Positions 36,637-45,158 of a stretch of 64,000 bases of DNA are shown here, one piece after another. The DNA lies in the NCBI GenBank assembly GCA_003169695.1, contig PNAS01000026.1, positions 62,001 to 126,000 on the forward strand. The letters run 5' to 3'. The notes under the pieces are model-generated. The model saw nothing but the letters and a program-made list of their open reading frames with translations. It made no database searches and was not told the DNA's origin. Made by a program: the position numbers and the translations under genes. Each line of letters starts with the position of its first letter. The stretch's first letter is position 1. Source of the stretch: Spartobacteria bacterium (GTDB taxonomy: Bacteria; Verrucomicrobiota; Verrucomicrobiia; Chthoniobacterales; UBA10450).

Positions 36637-37224
36637 TTAGGCATTGTTACGCTGCGAACGCGACGAAGTATTGGTGTTGCGGCGCTGCTCACGACGTTCG
36701 CGTCTACGGGTGAGCAGCATGCGAATGATGTAGATCGGTTTGGGCGGAATCCATCCGAGTTGCCTGGCCATTCCGAGATCGTCGCGAACGGCATCGTGTT
36801 CAGCGATGGCGCCCTCGGCAATCCTGAACCAGTGCGTCTGCGGGACAGCAAAAGCGCGTCCGTTGGAGGGAAACGCATCGGTCACTCGTCCGTCGGGAGA
36901 GTCGTGCACAACGAAGGGTCCGTGCTGGCGGGCATGCAAGGTGACGCGCGCCACCGCCCGGTCGCCCACGATGAGCACTTCATGAAACTCAAACCGCATC
37001 TCGGTAAAGGCCCGGTGAAGCCACCGGATCGTAGCCCTTAGGCCCTCGGGTCCGTGCTGACGAGTTTCCATCGGCTCGTCCGCGGAACGATGATTGAAGT
37101 AATCGGACGTCACGTTCGCTTCCACAGCGTCGATCTCTCCGCTAGCCGTAATATTCAAATGTTCGCGAACGAGGCGCTCAGTCGCCCTTAGGTTCTCCGG
37201 GGTCGTGACAAATTGATTATTCAT
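36637..37224 (-). CDS. SnoaL/ester cyclase-like protein (NTF2 fold)
   Basis: About 195 residues. The NTF2-like SnoaL/ester cyclase pattern is visible: NLRATERLVREHLN, VTSDYFNHRS, GPEGLRATIRWLHRAFTEMRF, and THWFRIAEGAIAEHDAVRDDLGMARQLGW. The final ~35 residues are very basic (RRRERREQRRN) and look like an added tail. The reaction is unknown; members include polyketide cyclases and many uncharacterised proteins. The ATG at 37224 (MNNQFVTTPENL) gives the usual N-terminus. It is convergent with the glycosyltransferase gene. Confidence 0.75.
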   Translation of the reverse strand: MNNQFVTTPENLRATERLVREHLNITASGEIDAVEANVTSDYFNHRSADEPMETRQHGPEGLRATIRWLHRAFTEMRFEFHEVLIVGDRAVARVTLHARQHGPFVVHDSPDGRVTDAFPSNGRAFAVPQTHWFRIAEGAIAEHDAVRDDLGMARQLGWIPPKPIYIIRMLLTRRRERREQRRNTNTSSRSQRNNA

Positions 37225-37359
37225 GTGGATATCGCTGCGAACGTCGCCTAACGAAAGCAACATTCCGTCCCGAAGGGCGTCAAGGCAAGGCTGCGTTGGC
37301 GCTCGTCAGTGTAATCCGAAAGCATTCGGAGCTGCATCGCACGACTAGGCCGCCGTGAA

Positions 37360-37995
37360 TCAGGATAACGCGGAAATCGCTGCGCGATAAACCGTGAGTG
37401 TTTCATGAAAATCGGCAACCGTGACGTTCAGGTCTCTCAGAAGTCCGTCCTTCAATCCATAGATCCAGCCGTGCACCGTTAACTCCTGGCTACGTTCCCA
37501 TGCGTCACGGGCAATCGTGGTGTGGCAGACATTGGCCACCTGCTCGATGACGTTCAATTCGCAAAGCCGGTCGGAAGCCTCGGAGCCATCACCCGCGTTC
37601 CCCGGATGTTTCTCGCGCACGTCCTGAACATGACGCAGCCAATTATCGCTTAAGCCAATCCTCTCGCGCCGAAGCGCGGCTTGCACGCCGCTGCAACCAT
37701 AGTGTCCGCAGACGATGACGTGGCGCACCTTCAGGATATCGACCGCAAACTGCAGGACCGACAAACAGTTCAGGTCCGTGTGCACGACCAAATTGGCGAG
37801 ATTCCGGTGAACGAATAATTCTCCGGGCGCTAGTCCGACGATCTGATTCGCGGGCACTCGACTGTCCGAGCAGCCAATCCATAGATAGGTCGGAAGCTGC
37901 TGCTGTGAAAGATCGAGGAAAAACGTCGGGTCCTGCTGCCGGATACGCTCGGCCCAAGCCTTGTTGTTGTCGAAAAGATGGCTGAGCGTTCGCAT
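37360..37995 (-). CDS. can: Beta-class carbonic anhydrase
   Basis: Interconverts CO2 and bicarbonate. Zinc ligands and the Asp-Arg dyad are clear: WIGCSDSRVPA (Cys, Asp, Arg) and VIVCGHYGCSGV (His, Cys). The fold's FVHRNLANLV, the EQVANVCHT helix and HGWIYGLKDGLL follow. Length (211 aa from the ATG at 37995, MRTLSHLF) matches the E. coli Can/CynT type. The upstream in-frame extension is unlikely to be translated. About 230 bases of non-coding sequence separate it from the next gene. Confidence 0.93.
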   Translation of the reverse strand: MRTLSHLFDNNKAWAERIRQQDPTFFLDLSQQQLPTYLWIGCSDSRVPANQIVGLAPGELFVHRNLANLVVHTDLNCLSVLQFAVDILKVRHVIVCGHYGCSGVQAALRRERIGLSDNWLRHVQDVREKHPGNAGDGSEASDRLCELNVIEQVANVCHTTIARDAWERSQELTVHGWIYGLKDGLLRDLNVTVADFHETLTVYRAAISALS

Positions 37996-38227
37996 ACGGA
38001 ATTGTACCTGACGGGGACGGAGACACAAGACCAGCGCCGAGTGGGTTCGGGGCGGGCTGCATCCATGGCCCATCAATCACTCCAAACGCCTGACTGTTCG
38101 CGGAAAAAAGTAATCTCGATCGGAGCCGTGAAAAATGGCCATCGGCCGCATTGCGAGCGCAGCGGAGCATGTGGGCTGCATGGCGAGATTGGCACACTGG
38201 CACAACGTGACCGATGTCTCCCTGGCG

Positions 38228-39712
38228 CTACTTGCTCAGTGGTAAGAATTGCGCTGAGAATAGGAGCAAGCCGCCTATCATCTCCCACGACATCATGAGG
38301 GCGACCGTTCCTATACCTATTAAGATCGGCCAGATGTTCAGCTGCCAACGCAAGGCCAGATAGTGTTTGTGCGAGAAGGCCTTTTCCCATCTTATTACCC
38401 GCGCCGCGGCTACGCCCAACCAAGCAAGCGCGATAACACCGTAAACACCCAATGCCAGATATACTGACAAAGGCAGACTACCAGCAGTAGCTATACTGTT
38501 TACTGTTGGCTGCCTGGTCAAACTGAACAGCAAAGCCGATTCGCCAATGTAGGGAGCATCAGAGAAATTCGAGAGGAGGCGTGGACCAAGAAGCCTGCCA
38601 TCAGGAAGAGGCCACGAAGCCACCAGCGCCTGTGCGCTCAAGGGATACGCATGTTCAAAATCCCCGTTCGCACGCGCGGCCCCTATGCCAAAGGCGCTGG
38701 CCGCCGTACCATACCCAGCCAGCACTGGTCCCGCATCCACATCAAACAGCCGCCAGTTTGGCATCGGGTACTTTCGAGGAAACTCCCGAAAGCCCGCTAA
38801 CAGCCATCCTTCTTGCCAAAACTGCTCCTTGTACTGGACGTACCATTGCTGAGCGGTCTCGGGCCAAAGTTCGGCTGCCCAAATCAGCATAAACGATAGT
38901 CCAACCCCTCGAGCACTTCCAAGGCCCACACCTGTTTTTGAGCCGGCAACATAGGCCGGAAGCCCCGTCTCAGGGTCTAGTCGAGCGCCTTCAAAAGCAC
39001 GTAGAGCCCGGCTTGCAAACACAGCATGATCCGTCCCCAGCACGTCGTCTGCTTTCCGAATGGCCGCGATAGCGGGTAAAACATCAACAGGATAGCAACT
39101 CCCTGGATAGTCATCCAGCAAGCCGAAGGGCGACTTATCGATTTCGCTCGCCAGAGTTTCTACTTGGTCAGACAAGAGAGCCTGATAGGCATTATCTCCC
39201 ACTAGCTTCTGGTAACTCGTTAGACCACTGATGAGAAGCATACGATAGAATAGGTTTTCGTGTTGAAGGTAATCATCGCCCCATTGGGCTTTGACCCACG
39301 TGGCGTGGTTGGGATCAGCCACCAAAATGGTCACGGCCTCGATGGCCTCCCGAGCGTATTGCTTGGGCATCACTCGAGCCAATGACGGGTCTTTTTCCCA
39401 GGCGTCTTGAAGTCCTTCAGTGGCCCAAAGGTAGAACACCGAGCTAAAGAGAGGCCACTCTGTGCCAGAAACATTGCTTTTGGTCAATTGTGTGGCTCGA
39501 CCGGACGCAACTCGGCTCCGTGCCCAAGGCCCAAATCGACGCGACAACGAACGATGCCAGCGAAACGCAAAGTGTGGAACCTCTCCAGTGTGCAACCCTG
39601 GATCATTGAGCGCTTGCACCAGAACTCCAGTAGGCATTACCAAGAAGTAGATTGCGACAATAACGACAACAATTGCATTCCCATAGACCACGATGCGCAG
39701 ACGCTTCCTCAT
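38228..39712 (-). CDS. Membrane protein of unknown function, large extracytoplasmic helical domain
   Basis: About 494 residues. One N-terminal TM (VVYGNAIVVVIVAIYFLVMP) precedes a ~380-residue soluble part rich in Trp, Tyr and helical pairs (LWATEGLQDAWEKD, LLDDYPGSCYPVDV). Two C-terminal TMs follow (LPLSVYLALGVYGVIALAWL and WPILIGIGTVALMMSW). The central part faintly recalls alpha/alpha-barrel proteins such as linalool dehydratase-isomerase; I hold that weakly. I chose the ATG at 39712 because it sits right before the first TM. An ATG at 39775 is possible. It is divergent from the methyltransferase gene, with a ~270-base gap that holds no gene I can support. Confidence 0.6.
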   Translation of the reverse strand: MRKRLRIVVYGNAIVVVIVAIYFLVMPTGVLVQALNDPGLHTGEVPHFAFRWHRSLSRRFGPWARSRVASGRATQLTKSNVSGTEWPLFSSVFYLWATEGLQDAWEKDPSLARVMPKQYAREAIEAVTILVADPNHATWVKAQWGDDYLQHENLFYRMLLISGLTSYQKLVGDNAYQALLSDQVETLASEIDKSPFGLLDDYPGSCYPVDVLPAIAAIRKADDVLGTDHAVFASRALRAFEGARLDPETGLPAYVAGSKTGVGLGSARGVGLSFMLIWAAELWPETAQQWYVQYKEQFWQEGWLLAGFREFPRKYPMPNWRLFDVDAGPVLAGYGTAASAFGIGAARANGDFEHAYPLSAQALVASWPLPDGRLLGPRLLSNFSDAPYIGESALLFSLTRQPTVNSIATAGSLPLSVYLALGVYGVIALAWLGVAAARVIRWEKAFSHKHYLALRWQLNIWPILIGIGTVALMMSWEMIGGLLLFSAQFLPLSK

Positions 39713-39982
39713 TGTCGCTATGATAGCGCGCCCCACGAGAAGTCGACTGCACAATGTCGTAAAGAAAGGGGGCATTTTACACTCTATGTCTGCTGTTGCG
39801 GGGGGCTCTGCCCGAACACGACAATGCCAACGGAGGGACTTGTCAGCCCATGTCACCGTGTCCCATGGATCCGCTTCGCCTCGTCGCCCAGCCTCCTCCG
39901 CCAACGCACAAGCGGCGACTGGAAGGCATTGGTGCGCAGGCCGCACGGCCGGGACTCGCCTCAGCAAGTCCTTCCGGGTATT

Positions 39983-40708
39983 ATGATAGACGTCATGCGG
40001 TCAGGTTCAGCTCAAACCGACGTGGAGTTCGATAATCCGGTACCTTTCTCGATTGAAGACGAGAAGTTTGACCTGATCTATCCGCGGCAGATCCGAGAAT
40101 TCTCGTCGCTCCATTGGACGCCAGTAGCTGTCGCCGCCGAGGCTGCGAAAATGTTGATAACTGCATCGGGCCTGCGCGTTTTGGATATCGGCTCCGGGGT
40201 TGGCAAGTTCTGTCTGGTGGGCGCATCTCAGACGGATGGCCAGTTCACCGGAGTGGAGCAGCGAAGCGACCTCGTCGCGGCCGCCAGGCGGGCGGCAATT
40301 GATCTGAGGGTTTCCAACATCGAGTTCATTCACGGCAACGTGATGGAGATCGACTTCGCGGATTACGACGCGTTCTACCTGTTCAATCCTTTTGAGGAAA
40401 ACATGCATTACGGGCACAAGATCGACTCTGCCGTCCGCCTCTCCCCGGCGTTGTTCAAAACGTATACGAGCCATGTCGCCGCCCAGTTGGGAGCGAGGCC
40501 GATCGGGACTCGGGTGGTGACCTACATGGGATACTCCGATGACATACCGGCGTGTTACTACTGCGAGGAAGCGCTCTTTGGCGATGACCTGAAGTTGTGG
40601 ATCAAGCAGCGGGAGTATGAGCCTGACATCGAACGGCTCGGCCTTAACGTCTCGCGAAGCAATCGGGGCAGCAACGGTTGGAAGCCGCCACGGGGAAAAA
40701 CCAGTTGA
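39983..40708 (+). CDS. Class I SAM-dependent methyltransferase
   Basis: About 241 residues with a Rossmann methyltransferase core. Motif I is GLRVLDIGSGVGKFCLVGA, motif II is FTGVEQRSDLV, and motif III is IEFIHGNVMEID. Motif IV appears as YLFNPFEEN, a loop resembling the NPPY/NPPF type, so a nitrogen substrate is possible but unproven. Starts at 39983 (MIDVMRSG) or 39995 are both possible. Upstream sequence in the same frame is not gene-like. A hairpin follows the stop directly. Confidence 0.75.
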   Translation: MIDVMRSGSAQTDVEFDNPVPFSIEDEKFDLIYPRQIREFSSLHWTPVAVAAEAAKMLITASGLRVLDIGSGVGKFCLVGASQTDGQFTGVEQRSDLVAAARRAAIDLRVSNIEFIHGNVMEIDFADYDAFYLFNPFEENMHYGHKIDSAVRLSPALFKTYTSHVAAQLGARPIGTRVVTYMGYSDDIPACYYCEEALFGDDLKLWIKQREYEPDIERLGLNVSRSNRGSNGWKPPRGKTS

Positions 40709-40745
40709 GAGCGTAAAGCTCCGTGGGAGCCACGCTCCTTTACGG
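40709..40745 (+). terminator. Nested hairpin after the methyltransferase gene
   Basis: GAGCGT (40709-40714) pairs with ACGCTC (40732-40737), and between them GCTCC pairs with GGAGC. Then comes CTTTACGG. It starts on the base after the TGA. The T tract is short, so it may be a weak terminator or an RNA-stabilising structure. Confidence 0.4.
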
Positions 40746-40859
40746 AGTTAAGGGTTGATTGGCCACTAGGACCTTGTCGATAAACCATCAACGATCATCC
40801 ATCATCCCCTGCTTAGTATTACAATCGCGGCGAGCGCTTAATCCGTGCTTCAGTCAATA

Positions 40860-41207
40860 TTAGGTGGCATCTGTTTTCGAGCGTCCGGCAAATACGGCGA
40901 CCAACAGGAAAATATAAATGACAGCTTGCAGCACCGAACCAATCATGCCGAACGCGCTAAACGCCCACATTCGGGTTTCCCGGTTCCCGTTCTGAAGCGC
41001 CCAATTCTGGAGAACAGCCTGCCCGACAGGCATGACGAAGCAAAGAACCAGGGCGAGACCGAAACCCAGAAGTGCCCAAAGCGCACCCTTGGGCGCATCC
41101 CGCCATTTGGCAAGGATGACGAGGCAAGCCACCAGGGAAATTATGACTCTCGGCAGATACACCGCAAACGTGGAAAGGAATGTCTTGATCTCGTCCGTGT
41201 TGTTCAT
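40860..41207 (-). CDS. Small three-helix membrane protein of unknown function
   Basis: 115 residues with three hydrophobic helices: VYLPRVIISLVACLVILAKW, ALWALLGFGLALVLCFVMPVG and IGSVLQAVIYIFLLVAVFAG. The first 16 residues (MNNTDEIKTFLSTFAV) are polar. No family recognised. The promoter region and first ~38 codons occur again at 43097-43295, where the copy is truncated, so this gene belongs to a segment that was duplicated locally. The 290 bases upstream (41208-41498) hold the shared leader and no other gene I can support. Confidence 0.6.
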   Translation of the reverse strand: MNNTDEIKTFLSTFAVYLPRVIISLVACLVILAKWRDAPKGALWALLGFGLALVLCFVMPVGQAVLQNWALQNGNRETRMWAFSAFGMIGSVLQAVIYIFLLVAVFAGRSKTDAT

Positions 41208-41498
41208 AGGCCGGCGATGTTGCGTTTACCGCGTAACGAAAGCAAGCCTCTTGGTTCCAGCGGTAGCGTGCGACGCGGCAGGAGCTGGCCTCCCAATATG
41301 GCCACCGTCTAGATTTGTTGACGCCTATTTCCCATAGGTTTGGTAAGCAAAAGATGTTGCCGCCGAAAGCGAGCTGAATCAGAGGCCGGCGGTCAGGCGA
41401 CAGTAGTCTGGTAGCGCGACACCGGGCGAGCGATCTGCGTCGCGCGTCTCGCATGCTGGTGGCGGCGTTCCGCTGTCGCGAACCTTCTCTTCGTGCGC

Positions 41499-42032
41499 TC
41501 AGAGTTTATCCAGAGAAACGGCGACGTAAGGCTTTATGTCGTCGGTTAGATCACTGATGAGCTTAGAGATAACGTCCTTCTGCTCTTGGAGGTTGGTGTA
41601 ATGCGCCGGATCCTGGGTCTCCTCAAAATCTATGAAGACAAAGAATTTTGTCAGTGCTTTTCTCAACGCATTGACAAGATTCAGCACTTCAGCTGGGAGC
41701 CCCAACACCTTCTCGTCAGCAGTCTCATTGAAAAAGTCCGAGATAATGACGAGGGTTTGCATTGAATCGATTACCAGCTCATCCCCGTTTTTTTGCGGCG
41801 CTAGGTCTACCAAACGGGCTACTGAAATCTTCACGCGAGCCGTAAGTTTGATGAGAGAACGAAGCGCGTCCCTTGTGCCCTTGTCTTCGTTAATCGCGCT
41901 CGCTCGCCGGGCCAGGTGTTTCTGGAGCCTGAAATTCAGAAAAAGAGAGATTATCGACACAAAAGCCGCCACCAAGGCAGCGAAAGCCGTTGCCGTTGGC
42001 GAAGTCCAATCTTGGAACAAATGTTGAATCAT
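41499..42032 (-). CDS. Single-pass membrane protein of unknown function
   Basis: About 177 residues from the ATG at 42032 (MIQHLFQDWTSP). One N-terminal TM (ATAFAALVAAFVSIISLFLNF) is followed by a helical cytoplasmic-type domain with many Lys, Asp and Leu residues (LIKLTARVKISVARLVDLAP, NLVNALRKALTKFFVFIDF). It resembles other small anchored helical proteins of accessory regions, but I do not recognise a family. It follows the next minus-strand gene by 13 bases, so the two probably form an operon. Confidence 0.5.
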   Translation of the reverse strand: MIQHLFQDWTSPTATAFAALVAAFVSIISLFLNFRLQKHLARRASAINEDKGTRDALRSLIKLTARVKISVARLVDLAPQKNGDELVIDSMQTLVIISDFFNETADEKVLGLPAEVLNLVNALRKALTKFFVFIDFEETQDPAHYTNLQEQKDVISKLISDLTDDIKPYVAVSLDKL

Positions 42033-42045
42033 ATATTCATTGGGA

Positions 42046-42600
42046 TCACGGAAACTGCGGCTTGGGAGAAGAAGTTGGTGTCGCTTCTTGCGGGAATGGC
42101 AAAGAAACCGATGACGAACGCCGCTGCCCCCAGTGAAATCCACCGAGCCATTCGAGTCCGTCCAGTCTTCGATGCGTCAAGAATGTAACTTCGATGATGC
42201 AGGCTGCGTTCCTTGGAACCTTTAATGCCGCCGCGAATTCGGATTTCTCCTTCGCGTGCAGGTTGAGGTGTGGTTCTGGTGCGATCTTCTCCCAATTCAG
42301 TTTTCCTTCTTTGTCGGCAAGTCGCTGCATTCCGGCCAAACTGATAGGTGGCGGCCCTACCGTGGAGTCGAGATAAGTAACTCTCACTTGCGAGTCGCCC
42401 AGTTGTAAGGTGCCATACTCACCGCGTTCAAGCTTTACGTCGACCGCGAGATAGTCTTCCTGATCGTTGAGGTGGAAGCGAGAGGAATCGATCGCAACAT
42501 CCATATTGGCGGACATCCAACCTGTCAAAAGGCGGTAGATAAAGAAAATGCCGACAGCAAACACGGCAATTGTCTGGATGGATTCTTTCATAGAGATCAT
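42046..42600 (-). CDS. Membrane-anchored beta-rich protein of unknown function
   Basis: 184 residues. An N-terminal TM (TIAVFAVGIFFIYRLLTGW) precedes an extracytoplasmic-looking beta-rich domain (EDYLAVDVKLERGEYGTLQL, SQVRVTYLD, ACIIEVTFLTHRR) and a Pro/Ser tail. No family recognised. It starts MISMKES at 42600, with MKES three codons in as an alternative. The next gene begins 13 bases after its stop. Together they look like a two-gene membrane cassette of unknown purpose. Confidence 0.5.
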   Translation of the reverse strand: MISMKESIQTIAVFAVGIFFIYRLLTGWMSANMDVAIDSSRFHLNDQEDYLAVDVKLERGEYGTLQLGDSQVRVTYLDSTVGPPPISLAGMQRLADKEGKLNWEKIAPEPHLNLHAKEKSEFAAALKVPRNAACIIEVTFLTHRRLDGLEWLGGFHWGQRRSSSVSLPFPQEATPTSSPKPQFP

Positions 42601-43004
42601 GGTGGCGTGGTTGGGCGCTCGACAAAGATTAAGCGAACGTTCTTCGTCTATTTCGGCGGTTGAGGGGTCTTTGCGCAGCGGAAAACTGTAGGATCGAGAG
42701 CACGTCGAATTGCGTGGAGGGTGACAAGGTGAAAATGAGGAACTTGCGCCGTGAAAAAAATGGTCAGCGACGGCGATGATTTTTCAGATCGAAAATAGAT
42801 ATTCCTGCCGGATCCTGCCAACGGACCCGGACCCGATTCTCGACCGAGGTGGCCGGTAGCAGTCGGGCGCTCCACCGTAAGGAATTGCCTCACGCTAATT
42901 GACTACGGAATCCACCGGATGGGGTTCCAAGAATATTTGAGCGGCCAGAAGGAGAATTCCTGCATGCCATCTCCCGATCAGTTCTGCCTGAAGAGTGGTC
43001 AGTG
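42601..43004. other. Non-coding stretch with no gene supported
   Basis: Several short open frames cross this 404-base stretch, but none has a convincing start, composition or recognisable motif. It ends at the inverted-repeat element. Sequence upstream of the beta-rich membrane protein should contain its promoter; I see no strong match. Confidence 0.5.
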
Positions 43005-43096
43005 GGGGTCAAGTCTAAATTCCTTGACACACCTGCTTCAGCTCGGGCAGCTGAAATCCTTTCGACCGATATGTTAAGGAATTTAGACTTGACCCC
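43005..43096. mobile_element. 92-bp inverted-repeat element (MITE/REPIN-like)
   Basis: Two 24-base arms, GGGGTCAAGTCTAAATTCCT+TGAC at 43005-43028 and its reverse complement at 43073-43096, match at 23 of 24 positions. Between them is a small inner hairpin (CAGCT-cgggc-AGCTG). Nothing is encoded. It sits exactly where a truncated copy of the gene at 40860-41207 stops, so it inserted into or recombined with that copy. Arms starting GGGGTCA are reminiscent of dispersed non-autonomous elements moved by RAYT/IS200-type transposases; this link is from memory and untested. Confidence 0.7.
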
Positions 43097-43240
43097 GTCT
43101 GGACCCGGGCAAAGTGCAGCACCGCGTGCCTCCCGCCACTTGGCCAGGATGACGATGCAAGCCACCAGGCAAATTATGACTCTCGGCAGATACACCGCAA
43201 ACGTGGAAAGGAATGTTTTGATCTCGTCAGCGTTGTTCAT
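43097..43240 (-). pseudogene. Truncated copy of the small membrane protein gene at 40860-41207
   Basis: From the ATG at 43240 the first ~38 codons (MNNADEIKTFLSTFAVYLPR...) and about 50 bases of leader match the intact gene closely. The match ends near 43125, a few bases before the 92-bp inverted-repeat element. The frame then runs on through that element to 42890, giving an artificial 116-residue product with only the first helix conserved. It is best treated as a remnant, although a short single-helix peptide could still be made. Confidence 0.7.
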
Positions 43241-43481
43241 AGACCGTGATGTTGTATTTGCCGCGTAACGAAAGCAAGTCCCTTGGTTCCAGCGGGAACG
43301 CTCGACTGCGATGGAGAAGCCTTCGAAAGTCGAGAACATGTTTTGACTGAAAAGGGCTGCAATCAAATGGAGCGGCGTTACAGCAATTGGTCACCTGATT
43401 CTGTCAAGGTTTGACGACTCACCCCTATCCTCCAGCTATCTCGCTCACCCGACGTTGTGCATCAAGCAGCGGACAGTTAAC

Positions 43482-44372
43482 TTATTTTTGGCTCAGAAAT
43501 CGGCGCACTTCCGTGTTCACGAAGTGATGCGGTCTCCATCCGTTAATCAACTTCTCCAAAAAGAACGTATCGGCCGCTCCCAAGGCCAAACCGCTGATCG
43601 TGCCTATGCCGCCAGCGCCGGCTAAGTCCAGAGCTGCGCCGGTACCTGTAAAGATTGCCCAGCGCAGACTTTTGCCGGGCAATCGATCCAACCACGTAGT
43701 TTGAGAAACCGCCCTGGTATATTCTTTCAACAGATTCGAACTCGGTGGAGTGGCTTGCAACCACGAACGAAACTGTCCGGCTTTTTCGATCACCGGCAGG
43801 AAACCTCGAAAGGTTCGCTCGCCGGAATCGATAGCTTCGGCTAACGCATTGCCGTCATCGAATAACAAATCTTGAAAAGAGCGGAGCTGAGGCTCGTAGC
43901 TGACTCTAGGTCTCAGAATGTTCCCGGTCCTGAGGGCAATAAGATTGCTGTACAGCGGCTCTAGGGCCATTTCAGACCCCGCAATTGCCGCGTCTTCCGC
44001 TAGTTTGTGTGCGCGTAGCAATCTACCAATTAAATACGCGGTGCTAATCTCGGGATTCAGAAGTGATTTGCTAAAGGGATAAGGGGGATAGGTAGTATCG
44101 CGGTGGTACTTCGTGTTGAGCGCTTCAAAGCTGATGTCCGTATCCACTCGGACAAGTCCGTCCGGAATCAGCTCAACGTCAAATTGCAGTTGCTCGGGAA
44201 ATACCTCATCAGGGAACAACGTTGTTAGCGCGCATCTCGCACCTTTGACAGCGTAATCTCGGTTCAATCCAGCTAGGAATCGAGTCACCAAGTTTTCATC
44301 GATTGTGCGGCGGTGAATTAATTTGTTAAATCGGGAGTGCCATCCTCCGTGTCTTGCCAGTACGTTTTGCAA
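43482..44372 (-). CDS. Unknown protein, second part of a possible split gene
   Basis: Up to 296 residues, from a TTG at 44372. The chain looks helical with a Gly/Ala-rich C-terminal hydrophobic segment (AIFTGTGAALDLAGAGGIGT and ISGLALGAADTFFLEKLING), perhaps a hairpin in the membrane. No family recognised. It overlaps the upstream frame (44326-44697) by 47 bases, and its only start is TTG. It may therefore be the C-terminal part of one ~400-residue protein joined by a frameshift, either programmed or a mutation. Confidence 0.5.
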   Translation of the reverse strand: MQNVLARHGGWHSRFNKLIHRRTIDENLVTRFLAGLNRDYAVKGARCALTTLFPDEVFPEQLQFDVELIPDGLVRVDTDISFEALNTKYHRDTTYPPYPFSKSLLNPEISTAYLIGRLLRAHKLAEDAAIAGSEMALEPLYSNLIALRTGNILRPRVSYEPQLRSFQDLLFDDGNALAEAIDSGERTFRGFLPVIEKAGQFRSWLQATPPSSNLLKEYTRAVSQTTWLDRLPGKSLRWAIFTGTGAALDLAGAGGIGTISGLALGAADTFFLEKLINGWRPHHFVNTEVRRFLSQK

Positions 44373-44697
44373 TGGGTTTGAGGGTCTTGTTTAGACACTC
44401 CATTAAACTACCTTCCGTAATTGGGACGATTGCTGGGAGAACGATTTCGCGGCGCGTGCGATCAGGCCAAAATGTTCCTGTAGCGTTTTCTTCGTAGTCG
44501 ATTGCTAGATAGTTGCGAGAGAGATATTCCTCCAGAATGGCAGGCTCAAATTCTCGTATCAAACACGGCAGAGATATTTTGTCCGTGACGATTCGCACGC
44601 GTCCATAAAACAGCATGGCTTCCGCAAGGAAACCAAACTTGAAGGCGTACTCCGCACTTTGCCTACGCTCTGCCTCGACCGTGATTCGTTCGAACAT
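44326..44697 (-). CDS. Unknown protein, first part of a possible split gene
   Basis: 123 residues from an ATG at 44697 (MFERITVEAERRQSAEYAF). It looks like a mixed alpha/beta N-terminal domain with LAEAMLFYGRVRIVTDKISL and FEPAILEEYLSRNYLAIDYE. No family recognised. It ends TRRMALPI inside the next frame. No classic X-XXY-YYZ slippery heptamer stands out in the overlap, so a mutation or a coupled two-gene arrangement is as likely as programmed shifting. Confidence 0.5.
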   Translation of the reverse strand: MFERITVEAERRQSAEYAFKFGFLAEAMLFYGRVRIVTDKISLPCLIREFEPAILEEYLSRNYLAIDYEENATGTFWPDRTRREIVLPAIVPITEGSLMECLNKTLKPIAKRTGKTRRMALPI

Positions 44698-45158
44698 GAA
44701 ACCTTGGTTTCACCACCGTGCCGCACAGAGGTTGGTAGCGATAGTGACCGGTCTGCGCATTGTGGTTTATCCCGTTGCTGAAAAATCAGGCAGCGGGAAC
44801 GGGCAATCTATGGTGCGCTTTCACACATGTCAGCCGATCAACCCGTCATTTGCCTCGCAGTAAGTTGTTCATCGGTCGCAAAATACTGGGTCGGTAAATC
44901 ACAATTTGCGCTCGCCAGGATAAGCTCTCGACCAATGCGGACCGTGTGCATGAAGTAATTCATGAAGATGACATTTTTCCACCACGCGGAAGATGGAATC
45001 TATGTTGAGGCTTGCGCGGGCGGTGGCGGTGTCGCGCTTCGCCTTCTTTTCGGAGAATATATTTCGTTCATTCACCTTACGCTCATCGTCCTGGGGAACT
45101 ATTACCCTACTTCCCGGTCATACTCGAACGTCAACAATGACCCCGCTTGCGCCCCTGA
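44698..45158. other. Intergenic stretch, nothing recognised
   Basis: This 461-base stretch between the split gene and the Kelch protein has only weak open frames without motifs. An 89-codon plus-strand frame from 44962 runs into the end of the Kelch gene and looks spurious. No tRNA, repeat or clear terminator was found. Confidence 0.5.

Noticed and set aside
42648-42893. 81-codon minus-strand frame upstream of the membrane cassette
   Set aside because: No hydrophobic pattern or homology recognised. The composition resembles translated spacer.
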